DNA of 49,417 bases from a virus. The number at the start of each line of letters is the position of its first letter. Positions within the stretch are counted from its first letter, which is position 1. The translations under genes were made by a program, and so were the position numbers. Under the pieces are notes generated by a model. That model was not told where the DNA came from. It searched no databases and saw only the letters and a list, made by a program, of their open reading frames with translations. Where the stretch lies: the IMG/VR virus record IMGVR_UViG_3300033993_001025, positions 1-49,417 of that record; one strand, 5' to 3'. Positions 12,327 through 21,799 of the stretch are shown in pieces.

Positions 12327-13640
12327 ATGAAAGAAATCATATACGAACAATCAGCCGAAGCCGCAACATTGTCATGCATTTGTCATGCACCGACAGAGCT
12401 GCAAAAGGAAATGGTTGAAAAGATAAAAGAAGATCACTTTTATCTTAACGAACACAAGCTGATTTATCGTGCCGCGCTTCGACTTATTGCACAAAACTTA
12501 CAAGCTGACTGGGTTACGATTATGAACGAGCTTGAGGCCCAACAACAGCTTGCATCTGTTGGGGGTCAACAAAAGATTGCGGAGATTGCAACCTTTTGTC
12601 CATCTCATACAAACTGGACAAGATACTATCCAAAGCTTGAGGATGCTCGCTATCGCCGTTCTTTGGAGGTTTTGGCATCCGACATGATTCATAAAGCGAG
12701 AGACAGGGAGATGACCCTTGACCAGCTTAAAAACTGGAGCGAAACAAGTGTTATGAAGGCTGACTTCATGCTTGATGACGGAGACAAACTTTCCATTAAG
12801 TCCGCTGCTGACGCTGCCGTGTCAAACATTGAAGCTATTCTTCGCGGAGAACCAAGGCGTGGTGTATCTACCGGAATGAAAGAGATAGACAAAATATTGG
12901 CCTTTGGGCTTCGCGGTGGGGACATGGCGGTTTTGGCGGCTCGTCCAAGCGTTGGCAAGTCTTCTGCTGCAATGCAGATTGCAGAGCATGTTGCGCTAGA
13001 CCTTAAAAAGCGCGTGTTGATATTCTCTCTGGAGATGACCAGCGTTTCATTGATGGAAAGAATGATTCGTTCAAGGGCAAGAGTTCCGGTTGCCCATCTC
13101 TTGGCTCGCGCTGTAACCAACGATCAAAAGATGGCTTTGGCAAATGCCACTCAAGAAATCATTGATTCCAACATATTGTGCGATGACTCCTCTGGCCGAA
13201 GCATGGGATATATTAAGGCGGTATCCAGAAGGGCGCACCAGAAACAGCCAATAGACCTAATCGTTATAGATTACCTTCAGCTTATCCACGGAGACTCAAA
13301 ACGCGGAAAGGAAAACAGGGTTTGCGAAGTTGAAGAAATCAGCAATGGCGTTAAAGAATTGGCAAAGAGCTTGAACGTGCCAATTCTGATTTTGGCCCAA
13401 CTAAACCGCGACCCAGAGAAGCGCAAGGGCAAGCCAAACATGGCAGACCTAAAAGGCTCTGGCGCAATTGAGCAAGATGCGGATATTGTCATTATGATTC
13501 ATAGGGACGATGAAGACCCAGAAAATCAGACACAGATGCCGTATGTAGAGTTTGTTGTTGCCAAACACAGAGACGGAGCCACGGATAGCTGTAAGATGCT
13601 ATTCAACAAGCCAATCACAAGATTTCAAGATATTGGCTAA
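12327..13640 (+). CDS. dnaB: replicative DNA helicase DnaB
   Basis: A 437-residue DnaB-family helicase. The N-terminal domain opens YEQSAEAATLSCI and is helical, as in the primase-interacting domain. The C-terminal RecA-like domain has Walker A ARPSVGKSS (about residues 203-211), LIFSLEM, the Walker B strand DLIVIDYLQLI, ILAQLNRDPE and the sensor segment SGAIEQDADIVIMIHRD. DnaB hexamers unwind the fork 5' to 3' on the lagging strand. Length is typical. It is the last gene of the rightward replication unit and its stop overlaps that of the convergent gene. Confidence 0.95.
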   Translation: MKEIIYEQSAEAATLSCICHAPTELQKEMVEKIKEDHFYLNEHKLIYRAALRLIAQNLQADWVTIMNELEAQQQLASVGGQQKIAEIATFCPSHTNWTRYYPKLEDARYRRSLEVLASDMIHKARDREMTLDQLKNWSETSVMKADFMLDDGDKLSIKSAADAAVSNIEAILRGEPRRGVSTGMKEIDKILAFGLRGGDMAVLAARPSVGKSSAAMQIAEHVALDLKKRVLIFSLEMTSVSLMERMIRSRARVPVAHLLARAVTNDQKMALANATQEIIDSNILCDDSSGRSMGYIKAVSRRAHQKQPIDLIVIDYLQLIHGDSKRGKENRVCEVEEISNGVKELAKSLNVPILILAQLNRDPEKRKGKPNMADLKGSGAIEQDADIVIMIHRDDEDPENQTQMPYVEFVVAKHRDGATDSCKMLFNKPITRFQDIG

Positions 13641-14227
13641 ACTTTTTTCTTCCAACACCAATCGGGAAACTCTAAATTTTCTCCACCTTGAACACTAACG
13701 GGCAAATGAACGCTAACAGAATTGTAGCATCCGCAAATCCCACAAGCTTTAAGCTGCGGGTCAAACGATGTTTTTCTTGCACCAGCAATGTGTGGAAGCA
13801 TTCCAGCGATGCCCTTACATCCCCAACATCCAGCCGCCTCAATTTGGTGAGGGCAAGAAGCACAGATTTTAGCTCTCCGTTCAGCTTCTTCTTGTTCGAC
13901 AAGTGAAAACTTTGCTTCTTTGGCAAACTTATACATTGCTGTAACCCATCTGGTAATTGCGCCGAATCCAAGGGTCTGTTTCACTTGAGAGCATGGCTTG
14001 CAGAACTTGTAGCCGGGAAGTTCGTTGCAAATCGCGTTTTCAACCTCTCTTACTAAATCCGCTGGCGGCACAAGCCCAAGGGACATAATCGTTTTTGTGC
14101 ATTCCTTTACAAGCTCCCCGAAGTCTGCCGCACGAACCATTATGTCCGTCATGGGGCAAATACAGCGAAAACCATTAGGAGGAACTGCTTCCTTTCTGCT
14201 TAGACAAAATTTAAGGGAATTACTCAT
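13637..14227 (-). CDS. cysteine-rich putative zinc protein
   Basis: A 196-residue protein with at least fourteen Cys. Clear pairs are CKPC, CASC, CWGC and CGICGC, with a CPM motif near the N-terminus and DWCW at the end, suggesting two or more zinc sites. The ICASCPHQ...CGICGC pattern resembles unnamed phage zinc-ribbon proteins. It starts inside the 3' end of the TerS-like gene and is convergent with dnaB. DNA or protein binding is likely, but no function is assigned. Confidence 0.65.
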   Translation of the reverse strand: MSNSLKFCLSRKEAVPPNGFRCICPMTDIMVRAADFGELVKECTKTIMSLGLVPPADLVREVENAICNELPGYKFCKPCSQVKQTLGFGAITRWVTAMYKFAKEAKFSLVEQEEAERRAKICASCPHQIEAAGCWGCKGIAGMLPHIAGARKTSFDPQLKACGICGCYNSVSVHLPVSVQGGENLEFPDWCWKKKV

Positions 14228-14993
14228 TGACTACCAATTCGGCCTCAAATGTGTTGTTGTCTGGAACCTTTAACGATTCCAGCTTTGTTGCAATGTTTAT
14301 CTGAACCTGTGATTGTTGGTTTGGTTCAGAGAAGTTAATTGTTGCGGCTTCCGCGAGTTGTTTGATGTTACGCATCATACCCAACGCCTCCATACCATCA
14401 AGCTCTTGCGCGGCATCTGCGGCTTTAACCAAAACCTTGCCAGTCAGAAACTTAATGGACTTCTTCATCGTTTCAAGAGATGCGGTTATGTCAGAAATAA
14501 GGGTTGGGACATCATCGCTTTCCCAAGGTGCTGGAGACTGGTCATTGACAAGACGCTCTCTGCAAATCTTCCATCTTTGAGTGTCGGCCCACATGCTTAC
14601 TGTTGCGTGGCTGGCGTTTAGCTCTTGTGCAATTTCCGCAATATTTCTTCCAGCGCAATACATTGAGAATCCCTTAATGCATTGTATTCTCTTGTCCTGC
14701 TTCATTAAGCTCATGTCTGGCGGAGGGGCCGCAAGCTTAACGGGAGCCTCCTCCTCCCAAGGATACGGCATTTCTTTATCTGGGTTATCAAGCCAAATTT
14801 GCTTGTGTTTTTCCCATTTTTCTGAATAAATAAAACGTTTCGTGTTAGAAATGTTTTTAATTCCCAAAGCTTCTGTAACCTCGGAAAGCTCTCTATCGGC
14901 TACAAACAGCTTGAAGGCGTTTTGTTTTTTATACCTGTTTTCTGGCGAGTCCCAATCAATAGGCTTCCTGCCGCGCTTCTTTTTTTCTTCCAT
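14220..14993 (-). CDS. putative terminase small subunit / DNA-binding protein
   Basis: A 257-residue protein with a basic N-terminus (KKKRGRKPIDWDSPENR) and two HTH-like segments, about residues 34-60 (LSEVTEALGIKNISNTKRFI) and 118-140 (NIAEIAQELNASHATVSMWAD), the second of the type found in terminase small subunits. The C-terminal half is helical, as needed for ring assembly. It sits head-to-head with terL, 29 bp apart, and has a good promoter of its own. Two HTH units and opposite orientation to terL are unusual for TerS, so a regulator is the alternative. Confidence 0.55.
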   Translation of the reverse strand: MEEKKKRGRKPIDWDSPENRYKKQNAFKLFVADRELSEVTEALGIKNISNTKRFIYSEKWEKHKQIWLDNPDKEMPYPWEEEAPVKLAAPPPDMSLMKQDKRIQCIKGFSMYCAGRNIAEIAQELNASHATVSMWADTQRWKICRERLVNDQSPAPWESDDVPTLISDITASLETMKKSIKFLTGKVLVKAADAAQELDGMEALGMMRNIKQLAEAATINFSEPNQQSQVQINIATKLESLKVPDNNTFEAELVVNE

Positions 14994-15013
14994 TCGCCAT
15001 AATATAGTATAAT
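14985..15013 (+). promoter_or_regulatory. terL promoter, TATAAT with weak -35
   Basis: A perfect TATAAT (15008-15013) stands nine bases before the terL ATG; the -35 position at 17 bp spacing (14985-14990) reads TTCTTC, which is weak. Start of transcription would be within a few bases of the ATG. Activator dependence is possible. Confidence 0.45.
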
Positions 15014-15029
15014 CAAATTCTTATGGCAA
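15001..15029 (-). promoter_or_regulatory. sigma70-like promoter of the TerS-like gene
   Basis: Minus-strand TTGCCA (15024-15029), 17 bp, TATATT (15001-15006), ATG seven bases on. The -35 box lies within the first codons of terL, so this promoter and terL expression overlap physically. Confidence 0.55.
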
Positions 15030-16867
15030 CAGCAATTAACGCTGATGGTGCGGTTGAAAAATATGGAAGGCTTTGGTATCCGCAAAGCGGGGCCGCTGTT
15101 ACGCCGCTACGAATCGAGATGGACGCATTCCTTGCGGGGTTAACCAAAGAGGATGGAGGGCTTGGCAAGGCCGTTCACTACAAAAATATCGTATCAACAA
15201 TATGGCCAACCTTCGCTTGGCATAAATGGGCAGAGCTTAGGGCGCAAGCCTTCTGCATGAACAACATAGAGGTTGATGGAAGCAATAGATATGTCAGGGG
15301 TGTTACAGGACTCGCTGGCGGAACCGACTCTGGAAAGTCTTGGGACATGGCCGCATTTGGTCTTGTGAACTGGTTTTGCGACCCATTGAACACGATGGTT
15401 ATTGTAGTTTCAACAAGCAAGATTGACGCAAAACAGCGAATATGGGGCGCACTGGTAAAGATGTATCGTGAGGCTCAGGCGTTGGGTGTGGCTCCGGGGC
15501 GGCTAATCGAGTCAATGGACATCATCAAACTTTCTGACGAAGAGGGCAAGGTAATCGACGCCTCCGTTGGCGTGTCCGACGCATCTTCCATCATGCTCTT
15601 GGCGGCTGGCGACGAATTTAAGGATGACGCACAGAAGCGACTTCAGGGTAAAAAGAATCGTCGCATTGTTTTAATCATTGACGAATTACAAGACTGTTCT
15701 GCTTCCGTGATTAACGAGGCCATTTGGGGATTTAAGGGGGCGCAAGAGCTTTACGTTGTCGGCGCAGGAAACCCATCATCAATCTTTGACCCCCACGGAA
15801 AGTTCTGCGAACCCATCAAAGGATGGATGAGCGTTGATGAGGAAACTTCACACTGGAAGATAAGGGTGGCTGGCATTGAGGGAATATGCCTTCGTTTTGA
15901 CTCTGAAAAAGACAATCCCAACCAGCAATCGTTTGATGCTGGAAAAGGACTGCGTTATCCGTTCCTTCCCAAGCCTAATGATGTTGCTATTGCCAAAAAA
16001 GAACTTGGAGAACTCAATCCTCAGTATTGGAGAAAGTTTCGCGGGTTTTGGCCACCAGCGGATGCAGATGATACCACGATTTTTAGTGACATCTTGCTGG
16101 CTCGCCACGGCGCATTAGATAAGCCGATATGGGATGGAACACCCAAAGACATAGCTGGGGTTGACCCAAGCTATACAGAAGGTGGAGACAGATTTGTTTT
16201 TACGCACCTAAAATATGGAAGGCTCATATCTGGCAAGTGGGCAGTCGCCGTAGAAAAGCAATATGTTCTCAACAGAAGACAGGGGAGCCAAGAAGATTTT
16301 CAATACGAAATGATTCATCAAATCAAAGACTTGGCCGAAAAACTGGGAATACCAAATCAGTGGATGGGCGTTGACGCCTCCGCTGGCGGCATCTTTTGGT
16401 CTATCGGTGAACGAGAGTTGTTAAAGGGGTGGCACGCGGTAAGTTTTGCTGGGGCCGCATCTGATCTTCCTGTTTCGGCGCAATACGCGCTTAGAAATGA
16501 GGCAACAGGAAAGCCACAGGTGGGCAAAGAGCTTTTTCACAACATGGCAAGCGAGTTGTGTTTTGTTGGTAGATATTTCGTTGAAAACGAACAATTAAAA
16601 GGAGTCACGCCAGACTTGGCTTGGGAGATGACCCAAAGAAAATATGTTCGCCGCCAAAGAAAAATCATTATTGAATCTAAAACAGACATGAAAAAACGGA
16701 TTGGCAAGTCCCCTGACTTGTTTGATTCTTTTGCTGTTGGGCTTTTTGTAGTCAGGAAAGTTTTCGGGGCAATGGCGGGAAGCGAGGCCATTGCGGAAAT
16801 CAAACAAAAGAACAGGGAGGGTTTTAAGAAAATAAAACAACGCTTGACTTTAAGGAGTAATTGGTAA
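15023..16867 (+). CDS. terL: terminase large subunit
   Basis: A 614-residue packaging motor. The N-terminal ATPase has Walker A GGTDSGKS (residues 99-106), a downstream VVSTSK coupling segment and Walker B RIVLIIDELQD with the catalytic Glu. The C-terminal RNase H-like nuclease shows three acidic positions: GVDPSYTEGGDR, WMGVDASAGG and SPDLFDSFAVG. TerL cuts concatemeric DNA and pumps it into the prohead through the portal. Length is at the upper end of the usual range. It starts the late region and is leaderless or nearly so. Confidence 0.95.
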   Translation: MATAINADGAVEKYGRLWYPQSGAAVTPLRIEMDAFLAGLTKEDGGLGKAVHYKNIVSTIWPTFAWHKWAELRAQAFCMNNIEVDGSNRYVRGVTGLAGGTDSGKSWDMAAFGLVNWFCDPLNTMVIVVSTSKIDAKQRIWGALVKMYREAQALGVAPGRLIESMDIIKLSDEEGKVIDASVGVSDASSIMLLAAGDEFKDDAQKRLQGKKNRRIVLIIDELQDCSASVINEAIWGFKGAQELYVVGAGNPSSIFDPHGKFCEPIKGWMSVDEETSHWKIRVAGIEGICLRFDSEKDNPNQQSFDAGKGLRYPFLPKPNDVAIAKKELGELNPQYWRKFRGFWPPADADDTTIFSDILLARHGALDKPIWDGTPKDIAGVDPSYTEGGDRFVFTHLKYGRLISGKWAVAVEKQYVLNRRQGSQEDFQYEMIHQIKDLAEKLGIPNQWMGVDASAGGIFWSIGERELLKGWHAVSFAGAASDLPVSAQYALRNEATGKPQVGKELFHNMASELCFVGRYFVENEQLKGVTPDLAWEMTQRKYVRRQRKIIIESKTDMKKRIGKSPDLFDSFAVGLFVVRKVFGAMAGSEAIAEIKQKNREGFKKIKQRLTLRSNW

Positions 16868-16888
16868 AAAATATTGTCGTATTATTGC

Positions 16889-17233
16889 ATGGAACTCCCA
16901 ATAACCGAAGTAGATATTTGCATTTTAAAGGGGCAAACCTTTAACCAAACTTTGTTTTGGGAAACGGGAGAACCATCAACGCCAGTAAACCTTGCGGGAT
17001 ACACGGGAAGCATGGAAGTCAAAACCCATCCAAATAGCCCTGATAACATTTTAATCCTAACAACCACAAATGGAAGAATGGTTTTAAACGAACAAACTGG
17101 ATCAATCAGATTAACCCTGTCTGCAAATGAAACCTCTGCCGTCAATGTGGACGAGGGCGTTCATAGAGTTTATTTGACAAATGGCAGCGTTGTGACCAGA
17201 ATATTCCAAGGGAAGGTCTATTTTAACACATGA
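16889..17233 (+). CDS. hypothetical virion-region protein
   Basis: A 114-residue protein (MELPITEVDICILKGQTFNQTLFWE start) of alternating strands; the sequence pattern KGQTFNQTLFW ... GYTGSMEVKTHP ... GSIRLTLSANETSA resembles small beta-rich phage structural domains of the BppU-N/baseplate-upper type. The longer TTG start at 16874 adds only SYYC. It overlaps the next gene by four bases. Confidence 0.55.
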   Translation: MELPITEVDICILKGQTFNQTLFWETGEPSTPVNLAGYTGSMEVKTHPNSPDNILILTTTNGRMVLNEQTGSIRLTLSANETSAVNVDEGVHRVYLTNGSVVTRIFQGKVYFNT

Positions 17234-17553
17234 GCAAACTTTGCATTCCGCTACCATCTACTAGCGTGATTGGTGTTGCGTCTTCACAGGCCAGCGCACC
17301 AAGCTCTTCTGTTTTTCGCGTTGAAACCGAAATTACAACCGTGAGCGGAAGTGGCAGCAATTCTTTGAAGTCTATTGCAACCGCTACTGGAAGCTCTTAT
17401 CCCGTAGGAATTTGTGTATTTTTGCCTAACGTAACCCCGCCATCAACGTATCAACTGGTAGCGGCAAATACCGCAGAAAACATCCCGCTTGTTGTGCGTC
17501 CCGCTGACTATGCAACGGCCACCAACGAAAAAGTTTGGGTTCAGAGAATGTAA
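17230..17553 (+). CDS. hypothetical virion-region protein
   Basis: A 107-residue Ser/Thr/Val-rich protein beginning in an ATGA overlap and ending three bases before the fibre gene. Composition suggests a beta-structured, possibly exposed structural component. No family recognised. Confidence 0.5.
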   Translation: MSKLCIPLPSTSVIGVASSQASAPSSSVFRVETEITTVSGSGSNSLKSIATATGSSYPVGICVFLPNVTPPSTYQLVAANTAENIPLVVRPADYATATNEKVWVQRM

Positions 17554-17555
17554 CA

Positions 17556-19175
17556 ATGAAAAATATTTTTGCCATTATTGCCGCCCTGTTTCTTGTTGCT
17601 TCTGTTAACGCGCAGACAAGAAATGTTGTAGTAAACACTAATAGCGTTATTATTTCTCCGACAAATTTTTGGTCTGCCGATGCCGCCAATGCAAGAAGCG
17701 GACTTGGGCTTGGAACCGCCGCAACCAATCCTTCTACAGCTTTTCAGCCGTCATCTTCGGTTCTTACTAATTTGGCTAACAATAATGGCGCAACACTAAC
17801 AAACATCCCCGTTTGGGGGGTGATTGGAGCTTTGGCAACCAACGGAAATGGTTCTGCGCTTACTAACATTACGGCAAGCAATATTGCGGGAACGGTAGCA
17901 TTAGCGTCTAACGTAAGCGGAGTAATTGCCATTACAAACGGTGGAACTGGTGCAACAAACGAGGCAACCGCCAGAACCAATCTCGGTCTTGGAAGCGCGG
18001 CAACAAATTCTGAGTCAGCGTTCCAACCATCGTCTTCCGCTCTAACGAATTTGGCGAATAACAATGGAATCAATCTAACCAATATTTCAGTTAGCGGCGT
18101 TGTTGGTGCGTTGGCCACAAATGGAAATGCCTCTGCGCTTACGAATTTCCCAACGCTAAATCAAAACACCACAGGAACAGCATCTAACGTTACTGGCGTT
18201 GTTGCCATCACAAACGGCGGAACTGGCGCAAGCAATGCAGCAACCGCTAGAACCAATCTGGGGCTTGGATGGAGCGCATTAACGAACACGACATCAAGCG
18301 GATTCCAGACCGCCCTGTTTGGGGCAAACACAAATCCCGTTCTCGTCAATACCAATGGCTCGGTTGTTAGTCCGACAAACTTTTGGCAATCAGCACCAAT
18401 TAGCACTACCGTTCAAAGTTTTACTAACGTTACAGGAACATCAACAAATGTTGCCACAAACTCGCGTAATTTGTATTTGTATAGTTTGTCGCCATCAGTT
18501 AGCGGCATAACAAACACCATTACCCTTCCAACAAACGGCTCAACATTTAACGGAGATGTGGCAACCATAATTCATTCTGGAAACACGAATTCAACAACGG
18601 CAGTTAGACAGCTTGGGTCTTCAACCAATATTATTATTCTTAACCAATTGGACGAAGCCGTAAGGCTCATTTATAAAGAAAATGCTTGGACATTGGCTGA
18701 CAATATTTCATATATTGAGCCTATTTATTTTTCGGGAACAAATGCTATTGATAATGCTGCGGCTAGCAGAACAAATCTTGGTATTGGGGCAACATGGCTC
18801 ACCAACACCAATGTAACCAATTTTCGCACGGCCATTGAGCTTGGAGTAACCAACAATGTAACATTTTCAAACATTATCGCCTCTGGAACGCTTACTTCTA
18901 CTGGAGTTGTTACGGCTGTTACCAACCTTAATGTTGGTGGTGCAATTGCCGTAACAAACGCCGCGCTTACCAGAACCAATCTTGGTCTTCCCTTGCCAGC
19001 ATTAACCAATACAAGCAACACAAATTTTCAAGCTGCAATTTTTACCACAAATTCCATACCAACAAATTCGGCAAACGTTAACGCAATCAACTTTAATACG
19101 GCGGTTGCTTGGATGGGAATAACCGTTGTAACAAATGGCGTAACAAACACGTTTAGAATCCCGCTTTTTCAATAA
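17556..19175 (+). CDS. repeat-rich fibre-like protein with signal peptide
   Basis: A 539-residue protein starting at ATG 17556. It opens with a textbook Sec signal peptide (MKNIFAIIAALFLVASVNA, cleavage before QT). The rest consists of degenerate repeats built on ARTNLGLG, FQPSSSxLTNLANNNG and VVAITNGGTGA, the pattern of phage tail-fibre and collar shafts, very rich in Asn, Thr and Ala. Fibres are normally cytoplasmic, so a signal peptide is surprising. Either it is exported to the host envelope, or the gene derives from a cellular secreted protein. It lies between the terminase and portal genes. Confidence 0.7.
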   Translation: MKNIFAIIAALFLVASVNAQTRNVVVNTNSVIISPTNFWSADAANARSGLGLGTAATNPSTAFQPSSSVLTNLANNNGATLTNIPVWGVIGALATNGNGSALTNITASNIAGTVALASNVSGVIAITNGGTGATNEATARTNLGLGSAATNSESAFQPSSSALTNLANNNGINLTNISVSGVVGALATNGNASALTNFPTLNQNTTGTASNVTGVVAITNGGTGASNAATARTNLGLGWSALTNTTSSGFQTALFGANTNPVLVNTNGSVVSPTNFWQSAPISTTVQSFTNVTGTSTNVATNSRNLYLYSLSPSVSGITNTITLPTNGSTFNGDVATIIHSGNTNSTTAVRQLGSSTNIIILNQLDEAVRLIYKENAWTLADNISYIEPIYFSGTNAIDNAAASRTNLGIGATWLTNTNVTNFRTAIELGVTNNVTFSNIIASGTLTSTGVVTAVTNLNVGGAIAVTNAALTRTNLGLPLPALTNTSNTNFQAAIFTTNSIPTNSANVNAINFNTAVAWMGITVVTNGVTNTFRIPLFQ

Positions 19176-19176
19176 T

Positions 19177-21459
19177 ATGGCAAACGAAGGCAATGCAGAG
19201 TTGGAGAATTTAACAGAAACTGGCAGTGCGCCCCAAAAGCGCATTAAGTCTTCTGGAAGTCTTGTAGCAATCGCGGATAAATACATTGAACAAGACGAGG
19301 AGGCCAGCTATCTTCGTGCTCGCGCTCAGGCACTAATCAATGGTGAGCCTCCATACGACAGCGACGAACTGCGAGACAAGGGGCTAACTCATGTTGTTAA
19401 CAGTAATTTTGGCGAAGCTTCTGCTATTATTGAGGCGGCTCTTGCTCCGTATATTGAGCTTCAAAATGGCGTTCCGCGCATTGCCAATGTAATCATGGAA
19501 TCCTATGAGGGCGATTCAAACGAGGATTCAGAAATTATTTCTGAAGAGTTTGATTGGATGCTCAAAGAGTGGAGCGATTACCCATACAACATGCAATTGC
19601 TCTCACGAGAATTTGTTGGTGATGGTGTTGGTGTTGCCATGTGGCCAGACGAAAGAACCATCTTTTGGGAACCATGCGGATTAAAAGATTTTAAAGTTGC
19701 CAGAGACACCAAGGTTTCTGACGAGGCAATTGAAGTGGCGATTGTTACTCGGAGCATGTCTGTGAGCCAACTGTATCACTACATCAGAAATCCCAAGGCC
19801 GCAAAAGCTATGGGGTGGAACATCAATGCTGTAAAACAGGCAATTTGGAAAGCTTCCACAAAGTCAGATCAATGGAAAAATTATACCCATCACTGGGAAG
19901 ATTTTGAGCGCGAAGTAAAAGAAAACGACCTTTATTCAGGCGAATCAGCCTACCATCGCGCACAATTGATTTACGGCTATAACCGCGAATTTGATGGCAA
20001 ATTCACACAGCTTATCTCTTCAAGGGATGCAGACAGCTTTCTTTACGAAAGGTATGGGAAATACAACAATGTTAACAATTGCTTTGTAATCTTCACCTAT
20101 GGCGTTGGCCAAGGAACCTTTCATACCATTCGCGGACTCAAGCAAAAGATTTACAACCCGATTCAAGTTTCCAACAGAATCCTTTGCCAAGCCGCCCAAG
20201 CAGCCATTACCGCAGGGCTAATCCAGTTGCAAGGAGACGCAGAGGCGATTCAAGACTTTCAATACATTGAAGTTGGGCCTTATACATTTATCCCCAATGG
20301 ATTGACCCCCATTCAGCTTACACCCCCAAGCGTTGCAACACAGGGCATCCCCGTTTATAACCTAATGAGCCAGACGCTTCAGAACAACACTGGTAGCTAT
20401 CGCTCTCGCTCCGTTAATCCAGACGCACAAGCAAGGTCTGCCACCGAGGTTGTTCAGCAAGCCAGACAGGAATCAACGCTTAATGCTGCCGCTCTTGAAT
20501 TGTTTTACACGCCATATAACAAATTGCTCACAGAGCAATATCGTAGAGCAGTATCAGAATTTATCACACCTTCTGATCGCGGTGGAAGGCTTGCCTTAGA
20601 GTTTCGCGCTCGCTGCAAACGGCGCGGAGTTTCTATTGAGAGAATGAGAAGATTCTTGAAGGTTACGGCAATGAGAGCGATGGGAGACGGTAGCCCCGTT
20701 ATGACGGAAATGGCATCCAAGCAACTCATGGAGCTTTATTCGTTGATGGACGAGAAGGGCAAGGAAAACACCCTTAGAGCCGTTGTTGCTGGTATCCCCG
20801 GTGTCGGATACCAAAAGGTCGATCTGTTTGTTTCCGAGAAAGGCCCAAGGCGCGTTGTTGACTTTGACATTGCCAACCTTGAAAACGGAAACCTTCGCCA
20901 AGGCGTTCAGCAAATCGTTCACGATAGCCAAAATCATGCGGTTCATATCGAAGCCCACATTCCGCTTATGGCAGAAATCATCGAGCTTCACCGTCAACAG
21001 CAAATCCCAGACGAGCAAGCAATGCAGATTCTTCGTCCTCTGGCAGACCATACCACACAACATCTTGTGTTCTTCTCAAGCAACAGCTTCCGCAAGCAAG
21101 AGGTAAATGAACTTAAACGGCAGTTGCAAAACGTCACGGCATACGTTGACGAGCTTGAACAGCAAGTCATCAACAGAATGATGTCCGAGCAAAACAAAAT
21201 GCAGGAACAAGCCCTTGAAGGTCAACAACAAGGCCAGCAACCCAATCCCAAAGACATGATTGAGTTGGAGAAGGCGCAAATCAAACTTGCGGAAATGCAA
21301 GAAAAGCGTTTAATGAACCAAGAGGCCCACGCGCAAAGAATGGAAACTATTCGTCAGCAAATGAGCTTGAATGATCTTAAAACAAAAAGCTCAATTATGC
21401 AAAAGTCAACAACACCGCTGGCAGGAACAGGAAGACCCCCGATGGCCCAAGGTGTTTAA
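19177..21459 (+). CDS. portal protein
   Basis: A 760-residue protein placed between terminase and scaffold/capsid genes. The core is acidic/aromatic (SEEFDWMLKEWSDYPYNM, FWEPCGLKDFKVARDT), the typical clip and wing region of large podovirus portals, and the last 150 residues are Gln/Glu-rich coiled coil (ELEQQVINRMMSEQNKMQEQ), as in the barrel region. Twelve copies form the ring through which DNA passes and on which the motor docks. It begins two bases after the fibre gene. Assignment is by context, size and composition. Confidence 0.85.
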   Translation: MANEGNAELENLTETGSAPQKRIKSSGSLVAIADKYIEQDEEASYLRARAQALINGEPPYDSDELRDKGLTHVVNSNFGEASAIIEAALAPYIELQNGVPRIANVIMESYEGDSNEDSEIISEEFDWMLKEWSDYPYNMQLLSREFVGDGVGVAMWPDERTIFWEPCGLKDFKVARDTKVSDEAIEVAIVTRSMSVSQLYHYIRNPKAAKAMGWNINAVKQAIWKASTKSDQWKNYTHHWEDFEREVKENDLYSGESAYHRAQLIYGYNREFDGKFTQLISSRDADSFLYERYGKYNNVNNCFVIFTYGVGQGTFHTIRGLKQKIYNPIQVSNRILCQAAQAAITAGLIQLQGDAEAIQDFQYIEVGPYTFIPNGLTPIQLTPPSVATQGIPVYNLMSQTLQNNTGSYRSRSVNPDAQARSATEVVQQARQESTLNAAALELFYTPYNKLLTEQYRRAVSEFITPSDRGGRLALEFRARCKRRGVSIERMRRFLKVTAMRAMGDGSPVMTEMASKQLMELYSLMDEKGKENTLRAVVAGIPGVGYQKVDLFVSEKGPRRVVDFDIANLENGNLRQGVQQIVHDSQNHAVHIEAHIPLMAEIIELHRQQQIPDEQAMQILRPLADHTTQHLVFFSSNSFRKQEVNELKRQLQNVTAYVDELEQQVINRMMSEQNKMQEQALEGQQQGQQPNPKDMIELEKAQIKLAEMQEKRLMNQEAHAQRMETIRQQMSLNDLKTKSSIMQKSTTPLAGTGRPPMAQGV

Positions 21460-21506
21460 AATAATTCTGGACAGGCCGCTTGGATTCATATAGCAAGTAA
21501 GAACAA

Positions 21507-21797
21507 ATGGAATGGACAGATCAAGACGCTCGTGAGTGGGCGAAAACTTGGGAGCAACCGCACATGCTCAAAGGTTTGAGAATTATCGCCAAAAAGGTAA
21601 GACCCCGCCGTATGGTTGGGCAAGTTGCACAAGGGTTTGACCTGTCTCCAGTCTTTATTAAGACGTGTGGATTTTACGAGGGTGGACAAGAAGTTCTTGA
21701 CCTTGTTGAAATTTTGGCTAATGGAAGAGTGGAGAACAAACCGAAAACAGAACTTCCAGAACCCTTCTCACATATAACTACAGAAAAAAATAAATAA
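21507..21797 (+). CDS. hypothetical protein between portal and scaffold
   Basis: A 96-residue protein with a Trp-rich N-terminus (MEWTDQDAREWAKTW) and basic central segment (AKKVRPRRMVG). Position suggests a small head-assembly factor. It ends three bases before the scaffold gene; no family recognised. Confidence 0.6.
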   Translation: MEWTDQDAREWAKTWEQPHMLKGLRIIAKKVRPRRMVGQVAQGFDLSPVFIKTCGFYEGGQEVLDLVEILANGRVENKPKTELPEPFSHITTEKNK

Positions 21798-21799
21798 TC

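Noticed and set aside
17535-17555. Extended start of the fibre gene
   Set aside because: It would overlap the previous gene and hide the perfect signal peptide that begins at ATG 17556.
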